Of a stretch of 64,000 bases of DNA, positions 55,356-64,000 are shown in pieces. Made by a program: the position numbers and the translations under genes. Source of the stretch: Serpula lacrymans var. lacrymans S7.9 (Eukaryota; Basidiomycota; Agaricomycetes; Boletales; Serpulaceae); assembly GCF_000218685.1 (NCBI RefSeq), contig NW_006763293.1, positions 1,609,968-1,673,967 of the forward strand, given 5' to 3'. The notes under the pieces were generated by a model. It was given only the letters and a program-made list of their open reading frames with translations. It was not told where the DNA came from and did not search any database. The first letter of the stretch is position 1. Each line of letters starts with the position of its first letter.

Positions 55356-55625
55356 TGTGAGGCAACGTTCAACTATAACAAAAACAGTACCCGTCTCTGA
55401 CTGCACTTGCAGGGAGTAAGAGGTACAATGAGCTTGAGGTCGACAGATGCTAGCAAATATAGCAAGTAGAGGACTTGGGAGTAAACTCAAGGGTTTCTGG
55501 TGAGGAGTAAAGTGGGTAATTCAAGTAATAGAAAGCTAAAGAACTATACATGAATGTGTAGGGTTTTTATAGCTAACCGCCTATCCCTCAGAACGAAAGA
55601 GGAATAAAAGAAAAGTGGTCTGAGG
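55356..55625 (-). repeat. LTR-like fragment, minus orientation
   Basis: In minus sense it ends GTTGCCTCACA, directly against the right end of repeat copy B. About 110 bp of it resembles the reverse complement of 45390..45495. No full element or target duplication could be found. Confidence 0.45.
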
Positions 55626-56425
55626 AAGAACATCAGGAAAAACCCTTTTGCTATATAGCGCTATATAGCCACCACCTATATATATAAACACATTCATAGA
55701 AACTATAGTACTATCAGTGCAATCATAGCTCTTATAGCTCTTATAGCACAGTAGTAGGCAAAATTTTGACAAAGGGGAGAAGTATCTATAATTCCCTCAA
55801 ACTCTGGATTAATCTAATAAACTTGTTCAATAATAGAAAGAGGCCAAAAGTGTTTGGAGTCAAGTATATTATTACAGGCAAGATACTATAAGTGCTCTTA
55901 TAGCCTATAGCAGCCTACATAGCTCCTATAGCTGTAAAGGTCATAGTTATAATATAGTTCAAGGTGCTTAAAAGGGCTAATAAATCATCCAGTATTAATT
56001 AATTATGTAGCCTGTATTAGTGAAATAGTAGTTTGTATCCCTGATACTCACAAAATGAGAATAATGATTTATCCAAATATAAGTAGTGACAATGGGTAAA
56101 AAAATAATCTAAGTCCATAAAAGGTCAATATATAACACCTGTATAATATATTTTATAAGCTCTCATGGTGTAGTGGATAAATGTGATGTGTGGCTGTAGG
56201 TTGCTTAGTCACCCAAGAGCTGACTAGTAGGTTGAGAGTTCAAATCCTGTCTGTTAATTTTTTTCAATCAGCCACACAACAATTTCCAACATCTATAAGA
56301 GCATTTATAGAGCTATATGAGGCTCTATAGATGGCAGAGGTTCTATAACAGGTTTGACCACTATAACAGCTTTATGAGTATTTATAGTGCTATAGAGCTC
56401 TATATAGCTACCCCCATTTTTCCTG
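55626..56425. other. AT-rich region with short palindromes
   Basis: About 800 bp of very AT-rich sequence rich in CTATAG, TATAGC and AGCTC words. It has the tandem palindromes GCTATATAGC GCTATATAGC near 55652..55671. No ORF. It contains the tRNA-like unit at 56159..56264. It may be decayed internal sequence of the older Gypsy element. Confidence 0.5.
56159..56264 (+). other. tRNA-like Pol III unit (possible SINE head)
   Basis: A good A box (TGGTGTAGTGG at 56166..56176), a B box-like AGTTCAAATCC (56237..56247) and a run of seven T at 56258..56264. The acceptor and T stems do not pair well, so it is not a working tRNA. A tRNA-derived SINE or pseudogene is the best guess. Confidence 0.45.
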
Positions 56426-58329
56426 ATGGAACAAAGTCCCATTGTCAAAAGCCGCAAACTCCCCTCCATCCGAATCCAGCCCCTGATTGTCCCTGGCAGA
56501 ACAACAGATCTTATTGGAGCATTGCCTAAGTCAAATGGATACAATGCAATCCAAATTTTTGTTGACAGATTCTCAAAAATGGCTCACTTCGTACCCACGC
56601 ATGTCACACTCAACTCACTGGGGTATGCCAAACAACTACATGATTTGGTCATACGACTACATGGTATCCCAGAAAAAATCATATCGGACAGAGGACCTCA
56701 GTTCATGTCGAACTTCACCAAGGATTTCTATCAGTCCCTCGGGATTGAACCCAGTCTATTGACAGATTACCACCCCCAAACCAATGGGCAATCCGAACGG
56801 ATAAACCAGGACCTAGAGCATTACCTGTGTACATTCATCAATCACCGGCAGGATGACTGGGCCGATTGGCTAGCAATTGCCGAAGTCACGTACAATAACC
56901 ACCTCCACTCCGCAACCAATCAAACCCCCTTCTTTGTAAACTATGGTTCTCACCCTCACAAGGAAACCGGTCAAAAGCCTTCTGGACACTTGCAAGCTGC
57001 TGAAGACTTCACAACTTCTATGACGAAATTACATGAGCAAACATGGCAATCATTATTGCTCGCTAATCAAAATCTCAAGAAGTACTATGACCAAAAATGC
57101 ACAGAAGCACGGGAATATCAAAAAGGAGATAAGGTGTGGTTAGAAGGTACTCATATCTCCACTGATCGGCCGATGAAGAAATTGGATGGTCAGTGATTCA
57201 GCCCGTTTACTGTGAAAGTGATAGTTGGCCCGTCCGCCTATCTCCTCAATGTCCCTAGATCTGTGAGGAATCGATTTTTCTTATCGCATTCCCGTCATGT
57301 TGTGGTTAGCAGACTCAATCCCCGTCACCCCTCTTGCCCTTGGACTCGAGATTACAGCAGGTGTCTTATTACTTTTATCATTTTTCTTCTTATTCTCTCT
57401 TCACACTCACGTTCTATCGTACCTACAACGAGGTAGACTCGTTGTCGACCCTCGAGAAGATATCCAGATGACATAGTCACGATCCAGTGCTATGTCTGGG
57501 GATATTTCGGAGGAATATTGATAAGCGAAGAAGGTTGTGAGTCAGCGCCTTCTCATGGGCTTACTGATACAACCAATCGTACATCCCTTACCAATACACT
57601 TTCTCCTACGATTAGTAAAGACGATAGATCGGACCACTTTCTTCTTTTTTCTTATTGGTTAGCTAGCTGGTCAGACCACTTTCTCAGTACTTCCCTTTCT
57701 CGGTCTGACCATCGTCGTTCACTATATAGAGAAGTACATACTTGATGTATTGTTCTCCAGTTCAATATTAGTTTGGATTTGCGCTCTTACCGATACTCTT
57801 CATTCTCATACTCTGATTCACCGCCTTCAAGGAAGGACTTGACCAGACATTGGGCTTTGTTATATAGCTTCGTATTTGTTGCCTGACAAGATCCTGGAAG
57901 GCAATCCATCCCGTATTCAATGAAATACTATTGTCACCGTATCACACGCCGGAATTCCCCAATCAACCCAGCACTTCGGAACCTCCGCTGATCCAAGTAG
58001 ATGGCGCGGTTGAATACAAAGCTGAAGAAATCATCGCTTCCCAACCCACCAAACTAAAAGGGGCCAAGCTTGACTATTTTGTTTATTGGAAAGGATACTC
58101 ATTCACGGAAAGGACGTGGGAACCCGATCATCACTTGAAGAATTCTCCTTCACTCATTTCTGCCTTCCATCACAAACATCCTGCCGCTCCAAGCATAATT
58201 GCCGCCGCTGCATTACAATTTTGCCCTTACAAAAATTTCACCACTACTACCGAGAAGCCCTGCCTCTTCGACTGGGTCACCAACCGCTTTACGGACTGTG
58301 GCGTTAAAATTCTTGGGACAAGAATATAA
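56426..58329 (+). pseudogene. Older Gypsy pol remnant split by a solo LTR
   Basis: Two pieces, 56426..57261 and 57894..58329, code for integrase core and chromodomain close to the young element: TDLIGALPKSNGYNAIQIF, IISDRGPQFMSNFTKD, YHPQTNGQSERINQDLEHYL, then VEYKAEEIIASQPTKLKG and FVYWKGYSFTERTWEPD. A stop after KKLDGQ and the 627-bp solo LTR between PRS and the WKAIHP-like continuation break it. It ends with a polypurine run (AAAAGGGGGGGGGG) and an LTR start TGTAAGGACC near 58344. Protease and RT parts are missing. Confidence 0.85.
57257..57893 (+). mobile_element. Solo LTR of the young Gypsy family inside an older Gypsy
   Basis: LTR 57262..57888 (627 bp), flanked by target duplication AGATC at 57257..57261 and 57889..57893. 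It interrupts the older pol between GPSAYLLNVPRS and its continuation. Sequence same as the LTRs of the 46310..54561 element apart from position 46897 of the latter. Confidence 0.93.
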
Positions 58330-58343
58330 AAGGGGGGGGGGTA

Positions 58344-58656
58344 ATGTAAGGACCATTTATATTTTCTTATTTTCTTATCTTTTTGTTCCATGTCTTGGCT
58401 CTCAAATGCTTTCCCTGTTACACCTCTGGCTCTAGGGCTAGAGGTATCCTTTGTTATTTTGCTTCTCATAGCCCTCACAGGCTTTCTCAACCATTGTTAC
58501 CACTTTATATCGCAGATCAGAGACTGGGTAGTACTCCCAGCCAGCCAGCACTATAGGTAAGGACTGGTGGTAAAGATCTCGCCAACCAGCTCCAAGCCCC
58601 ATCAGTGCCTGGAGATATTAATAGACACTTTAGTCAGGATTGTACCTCATCATGAG
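58344..58656 (+). repeat. 3' LTR (partial) of the older Gypsy element
   Basis: Begins TGTAAGGACCATTTATATT directly after the polypurine run. Its 58576..58653 part matches 45091..45168. The right end is obscured by the next insertion, and the match resumes at 59075..59178. Confidence 0.55.
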
Positions 58657-59075
58657 TGTAACAACCAAGAGTTTGTTACTCTGGCGCACAACTCAGACAA
58701 GCTATAGAGAGGATGATGAGGGAGTGGTTACCCTTAAGGCTTCAACAAGTTAGTTGTGAGGATACAACAGGAGGACTCGCTGAGGAGTCTCCTGGATCTA
58801 TTGAGGTATATATACTACTACAGGTTGTTTGTACATGTTGTACTATACAGTTGATAAAGCAGTGGCTGATGATGTCAGAGGGCACAGCCCATGTGACTAG
58901 CTCCACTGTGTGAGAGACTTGTAGCTAAAATAAGAATAAAGGCAGTGTAGCGCAAGAAGGTGGAGTTTGAACAAAATGGAAAGTGCTGCATGGCACAATG
59001 TGTGAAAACTACAGTATAAAGTTAAAGAGGAGAATTAAATTTGAAGGTCCGAAAATTGTGTATCGTAACAATGAG
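58652..59075 (+). mobile_element. 414-bp solo LTR with ATGAG target duplication
   Basis: 58657..59070 starts TGTAACAACC and ends TATCGTAACA (TG...CA). It is flanked by ATGAG at 58652..58656 and 59071..59075. The uninterrupted counterpart at 45091..45274 shows the site before insertion, which supports the boundaries. No coding content; superfamily unknown, and the orientation is not certain. Confidence 0.75.
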
Positions 59076-59224
59076 GATATGGTTCCTGAATATGCGTGAC
59101 AATACTTATTATTAGTACATTCTCTCACCTGCTGATTAATCCTTAAAGTCATACAATAGTTATTCTTTTTCTTATTGGTTGGTTTCAATATGCCAGAGAC
59201 TCTCTGGCATATTTCACATCCTGC

Positions 59225-60262
59225 AACATACTTCCTGATATCTCTTCTGAGACTAGGCCACTAGAAGGATCGGTTCACTCCTTTGTACGTCTTTTTCTCA
59301 CCTGGATGTCCACTAAGGCTGGTGTCATGTTCTTCTTCAATAATACGTGGAGAAGCAGAGTAGATGTCATAGTAGTTGTTGGTAAAAAGCGAGGAAGGGA
59401 TATTGTAGGTGGGTTTTTCGTTGGGCTTCTTCCTTAGAACAATACCGCAAGGTAAGGTATGTTCAAAATTGTAAGGGAGAAGTCAACTGGGTATGCTTGG
59501 GAAGGAGAGAGGGTAGATACAATAAAGTTTAAGGAGGGAGGGAATATAGTCCTGTGAGATAAGGCACAAGTTTCTTTCCTGTACATTAGCTGCTCCTTTC
59601 AAAAGCTTAACCCTCTGAGTGTTCTCGTAACTTGGGCATACTAGGCTTTCAAAGTAGTTGCTCAATAGAATTTGTCCGTGCTGCAGGAATATGAAGATTA
59701 AAAGTTCTCTCTGTGCCTTGTCTAAGACATTGTAGTACCTCCTCAAGGCTCCTAGAATTTCTCCTACAGATGGCAGAATGGTAAAAGATAGACTGGGTGA
59801 GGGCGAGAGCGTTGTTTATATCAAGGATGATTTCCTCAATTGAATTGATTGGAGAAGATGAAGCAGACAAGTCCTGATATAACTCAGTGATCTGTTCTAC
59901 CGATCCTTCCATGTCTGGGGTACGGACTTCGGTAGGGACGGGGAGGACGGGGAGTGGCTTGTTGAGGGCTGCGAGGAATTTTCTTTGGTCTCTGCGGTCC
60001 ACTTCTGACACCCACTCTTCTGAGTGCTGTTGGGATGTAGACACGGTGAAGGTAAACAATGTCGCTGACAAGCTCAGTCTGAAGATATTGGATGATGGCA
60101 AAGAATGCAAGGAATTGGACGAGAGTGGTGATGGTAGATGAGATGTCCAGTTTGAGAGGACTGAACGATGATAGGTGTGGTGGTATGGATAGTAAGAGGT
60201 CAATGGTGATGGTGAGAAGGTGCTGATTCATAGCCTACCTCGCTTATCAATATTCCTCCGGA
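59225..60262 (-). pseudogene. Internally deleted old Gypsy copy with extra-ORF remnants
   Basis: 59225..59345 matches the integrase zinc-finger coding region of the young element (about 48243..48365). It abuts sequence matching the extra ORFs (59346..60231 versus about 52918..53850). So roughly 4.5 kb covering gag and most of pol has been deleted. Open pieces remain at 59483..59746, 59649..60203 and 59884..60231. At 60208..60260 a ~50-bp piece of LTR interior sequence has replaced the usual leader. Confidence 0.75.
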
Positions 60263-60891
60263 TGTCAGGCAACGAATACGAAGCTATATAACAAAGTACA
60301 ATGCCTGGTCAAGTCCTTGCTGGAAGGCGGTGAATCAGGGTATGAGCTTTAAAGAGTATTGGTATGGGCGCAAATTTAAACTAATATTGAACTAGAGAAT
60401 AATACATCGAGTATGTACTTCTTTATATAGTGAACGGCGATGGTCAGACCGAGAAAGGGAAGAACTAAGAAAGTGGTCTGACCAGCTAGCTAACCAATAA
60501 GAAAAGAAGGAGAAGGTGGTCCGATCTATCATATTTACTAATTGTATGAGAAAATGTATTGGTAAGGGATGTGCGATTGGCTGTATCAGTAAGCCCATGA
60601 GAAGGCGCTGACTCACAACCTTCTTCGCTTATCAATATTCCTCCGAAGTATTCCCAGACATAGCACTGGATTGTTGCTATGTCATCTGGATATCTTCTCA
60701 AGGGTCTACAACAAGTCTCCTTTGTTGTAAGTATGATAGGACGTGAGTGTGAATCGAGAATAAGAAGAAAAAGGATAAAAGTAATAAGACACCTGCTGTG
60801 ATCTCTAGTCCAAGGGCAAGAGGAGTGACAGGGATCAAGTCTGTTAACCACGACATGACGGGAATGCAATAAGAAAAATCGATTCCTCACA
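60263..60891 (-). repeat. Diverged LTR of the Gypsy family
   Basis: About 629 bp with the same ends as the young LTRs (TGTCAGGCAAC at the left, GATTCCTCACA at the right on the plus strand). It has many substitutions. It is the 5' LTR of the deleted old copy. Confidence 0.85.
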
Positions 60892-60892
60892 C

Positions 60893-61140
60893 CAGAGTAT
60901 TCCCAGACATAGCATTAGATCATTGCTATGTTATCTGGATGTCTTCTCGAGGGTCTACAACAGTTCTCCTTTGTTGTAAGTACAATAGGACATGAGTATG
61001 AATGGAAAATAAGAAGAAAAAGGATAAGAGTAATAGAATGCTGACTGTAATCTCTAGTCCAAGAGCAAGAGGAGTGACAGGGAATGAGTTGGATAACCAC
61101 AACATGATGGGAATGCGATGAGAAAAATCGATTCCTCACA
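60893..61140 (-). repeat. Partial second LTR copy
   Basis: About 246 bp that matches the last part of the adjacent LTR (60646..60891) with further changes and ends GATTCCTCACA. It looks like a tandem partial duplication or a second truncated insertion. Confidence 0.7.
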
Positions 61141-62055
61141 ATAGAATCGTTCAAACACAACATAGCAAAATACTTTGAGGTATCTGACCTTGGACACATC
61201 AAGTGGCTTCTAGGATTCACTATAGAATATAATCAAAAGTCACGCACCATAGCAATATCCCAGAAAGTGTACATTGACACAATGATTGAACACTTTGGAC
61301 TGAAGGACGCAAAACCAGCACTTACCCCATTAGAACCTGGCATATCCCTCAGCACCGAACAATCACCATCTACACCAAGGCAATTTGAAGAAATGTGTGA
61401 CACACCCTATCAAGAGGCTATTGGATGCCTCACATGGATCGCACTAGGGTCTCAACCAGACGTGGCTTTTGCCACGAATCTACTGGCTCAGGCCAGAGCT
61501 GTTTCAAAACCAGTGGTTACAGCCTGGAGTTCTGCAATGCAGCACTCCATCTGTGTGGTATTGACAGCAATATCAGTCAGCTGATGGAAACAAACCAATT
61601 GTCTCCTACACAGACGCTGACCACGCATCCCAGGATCACCAACACTCTATTTCAGGCCATGTATCATTCTTCTTGGGCCTACCAATTGTATGGGGAGCCA
61701 AGAAATGATTGATAATTGCATTATTGAGTACAGAGCCTGAGTATATAGCGGCGACGCATGCACTCAAGGATGTCTTTTGGCTCCAAAGCCTTATCGGTGA
61801 AATCAGATCCCCCATAGACAAACCCACAATACTCTACTGCGACAACCAAGGAGCGATTGCCTTGTCCAAAAACAACAAATATCATCCCCACACAAAACAC
61901 ATAGACATACACTATCATTTCATCTGAGAAGCAGTTGGTGATGACAAAGTCACACTACTATTCTGTCCTACGAACAACGTGATAGCAGACATATTCACTA
62001 AGTCTCTATCAAAAGTTAAACATGATAAAATCACTCATATGATTGGTCTATGCTA
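61141..62055 (+). pseudogene. Ty1/Copia RT-RNase H remnant
   Basis: Broken frames give the C-terminal part of Copia Pol: YFEVSDLGHIKWLLGF, DAKPALTPLEPG, PYQEAIGCLTWIAL (reverse transcriptase end), then RNase H parts YTDADHASQDHQHSISGHVS, STEPEYIAATHALKDVFWLQ, YCDNQGAIALSKN and KHIDIHYHFI. Stops and frameshifts interrupt it near 61582, 61709 and 61925. The 5' part has been replaced at 61140 by the Gypsy LTR fragment. Confidence 0.88.
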
Positions 62056-62069
62056 GGATTGAAGGGGAG

Positions 62070-62340
62070 TGTTAGAATATGCAATCCATACTATAGACTT
62101 AGAGTATTTCCGCTTTGTTGCTTACTAATTGCATAGCCACAACACAGTATGTCTCGTTGCATCACAGTTGTTTTCCTCAGTTCTACTGAGGCAACCAACT
62201 GTGAGTATATCCACATCATCACTATAGAAGTACTTTACTGACAATTGTGTATAGTATTAACTCTACTATAGGTACATAATACACAGTTCTACTGAGGCAA
62301 CCAACTTATTAACTCTACTATAGCGCTTGCCAGCTCACAA
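62070..62340 (+). repeat. Copia LTR (right end uncertain)
   Basis: Starts TGTTAGAATATGCAATCC right after the polypurine tract GAAGGGGAG, the normal Copia arrangement. It contains a 23-bp direct repeat (62179..62201 and 62284..62306) and a repeated TATTAACTCTACTATAG. The 3' boundary is not marked by a second copy. Confidence 0.6.
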
Positions 62341-62823
62341 AACATGATGAAATGAGATAAGATGAACAACTAGAAATATGCTAGTTAGCGACTACATATA
62401 ACCGAGTCCCCGGTATCGAACCTCGTCTATTAAGCTGTTCAAAACAAACTCTTGAGCGCCACATTGAGCAGGCAACTTTCACACAATAAATACTGTCCCA
62501 CGAGCATAAGTTCTAGATTTTGTATTCTGGAAACCTTTGCTAAAGCGGACTATTGCCAGTGGTTGCGCTTGCCTCAGGTGACGATCAGGAGGAGACAATG
62601 TTCAGTGTACGGAAACTTTTGTGAGCCGCAATACGACCAATGCAATATATGACAAGACTTATCCAAATCAGGAATACTCGAAGTCCATAAGCTAGTCCAG
62701 GGAGAATTTCGGTAAGTGCATGCGTTTGCAATGTGTTGACTGTCAACGTGCACTTTGGCGTTTGCTTCGTGCGTTGACTGTTGTCTTATTTACTGGTCCC
62801 GGTAAGGCGTTCGACGTTGCATC
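62341..62823. other. Intergenic, kinase promoter
   Basis: No coding feature is seen. A stretch near 62405..62425 reads, on the minus strand, like a tRNA T-loop (GGTTCGATACC), but no cloverleaf forms around it. Confidence 0.35.
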
Positions 62824-64000
62824 ATGTTATCGCCGTTCGAAAAGTGCCAGGCTCGGGCACTCAATTTGAACAACGCCAAGGCAAAGGACAGTAAAGTTAG
62901 TTCCAGGGTGCAAGATGTTTTGGCTTCCAACAAACCAGCTGGAGCTAATCCTGTGGCAGCGCTCGCTAAAGATGAACTCTGGTGGTGTGATCATTTCCAG
63001 TGGCTAGGGGAGCTTGGATACCTCCTTCGCCCAAGATATGCTCCTGGTTGGGTGCCGTCCTGGCAGAATACCAAAAAAAGGTGGTATCACTGCGAAGATG
63101 CACAAATACCTTGGGTAAGTTCAGTGCCTTCGTCACTATTGCTACATATTGGGACTGAGACTATTTTGCACAGTACCCACATTTATTGGACGCAACTCGA
63201 ATAGCGGACGGCTCATACGTGACTTTGAAAGTTATTAACAAATCACGTCACCCTTTCGAGGCCGATATTGGACGTTATTTCTCGTCTGGACCTATAGCGA
63301 GCGATCCTGCTAATCACTGCGTCCCTATATATGAACTTTTTCAAGTACCAGGAGAAGAGGACAAAATTTTGATGGTCATGCCTTTACTGCGACAGTACGA
63401 CGATCCAGCTTTCGGCAGATATTCGAGGTATCAGCTTGTTGATTAAACTATTGTATTGTCTCATACTTGGCTAGGGCCTTCAATTTATGCACAAACATCG
63501 CGTGGCCCATCGGTAAGATACCTTTGCTCCTAGTGTCATCATTCTTTCATGAGTTCTACATAGCGACTGCATGAACTTGAATATCATGATGGACGCGTCC
63601 TCGCTTTATATCGATGCCTTTCATCCTTATGATCCTGATATGAGGCGCGACTTTAAGGGTGAAGCGAGACATCGCAGTCGCACGCAGTGCCCACCAAAAT
63701 ATTTTTTCATCGATTTTGGTATATCTCGTCGTTATGATCCTGGCGATGAAGCACCTCTCGAAGATCCCATATGGGGCGGCGATAAGACAGTACCAGAATT
63801 TCAACGGTCGATTGAACCTCGAAATCCTTTCTATACCGATATATACTACATTGGTAATGTCATCAGGGAAGATTTTATACAGGTGAGCTCCACAATCTGC
63901 TGAGCCATTTTAAAATTAGGACTAATGGTGCATGTGCTTGACTGAAGGGAAAATCTGGATTTGAATTCATGATACCGCTAGTAGCTGACATGGTCCAAGA
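62824..64000 (+). CDS. Protein-kinase-like gene (3' end outside window)
   Basis: Exon 1 62824..63114, exon 2 from 63174; later exons near 63475..63513 and 63565..63881, then off the edge. Kinase features: VTLKVINKS (ATP Lys), EADIGRYFS (helix C Glu), KILMVMPLLRQYDDP (hinge), FMHKHRVAHRDCMNLNIMMD (catalytic loop, formed by a splice), YFFIDFGISRRY (DFG). This divergent kinase-like type is multiplied in Agaricomycetes. The segment between YDDPAF and FMHKH seems about 15 residues short, and no donor in exon 2 gives a clean frame, so the copy may be damaged. Substrate unknown. Confidence 0.72.

Noticed and set aside
62395..62430. tRNA-like T-loop on the minus strand
   Set aside because: The T stem has two mismatches and no anticodon or acceptor stem can be built.
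1..64000. CRISPR array, bacterial operon or defence island
   Set aside because: Spliced eukaryotic genes throughout; no regularly spaced repeats with unique spacers.

Overview
The window is nuclear DNA of a filamentous basidiomycete, most likely an Agaricomycete. Genes are compact and interrupted by many 48-75 nt GT-AG introns. Typical families are an HMG-box regulator, a Zn2Cys6 regulator, a Ure2p-like GST and an Agaricomycete-type kinase. Identifications rest on my own reading and splicing of the sequence; no database was searched.

Positions 1-42,000 are a gene-dense euchromatic block with about 24 genes, mostly housekeeping. In order: 5' end of an unknown gene (-), HMG-box factor (-), SUA5 (-), FMC1-like LYR protein (-), RRM protein (+), a large eIF4A-like protein with degenerate helicase motifs (+), ELP2 (-), AcpS-type phosphopantetheinyl transferase (+), IBA57/CAF17 (-), PET191/COA5 (+), GST (+), FMP32/MCUR1-like (+), PYM (-), GPN3 (+), His-rich protein (+), SSU72 (+), Cys-rich/disordered protein (-), frequenin/NCS1 (+), EMC3 (-), IMP4 (-), ribonucleotide reductase small subunit (+), Zn2Cys6 factor (+), coiled-coil acidic protein (+), ankyrin-DysF-FYVE protein (-). 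Several neighbours serve mitochondrial assembly (FMC1, AcpS, IBA57, PET191, FMP32), and many pairs share short divergent promoters.

From about 42.6 kb to 62.5 kb the window changes abruptly to a nest of retroelements. The core is a full-length, very young chromodomain Ty3/Gypsy element (46310..54561, minus strand). It has 627-bp LTRs that differ at one base by eye, a 5-bp target duplication GCCTG, gag, pol with protease-RT-RNaseH-integrase-chromodomain, and unusual extra ORFs between the 5' LTR and gag. The base right after its 5' LTR begins an 11-nt stretch complementary to the predicted start of its own transcript, as in Tf1-type self-priming. The element sits inside one of two diverged copies of an unidentified ~2 kb repeat, and the other copy preserves the empty site. 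Two solo LTRs of the same family (43144..43770, 57262..57888) have their own target duplications, and the second splits an older Gypsy element. A deleted, decayed relative (about 59225..60891), another solo LTR (58657..59070), a Copia 3' end and a possible tRNA-derived Pol III unit complete the cluster.

After 62.8 kb unique sequence resumes with a kinase-like gene cut by the window edge.
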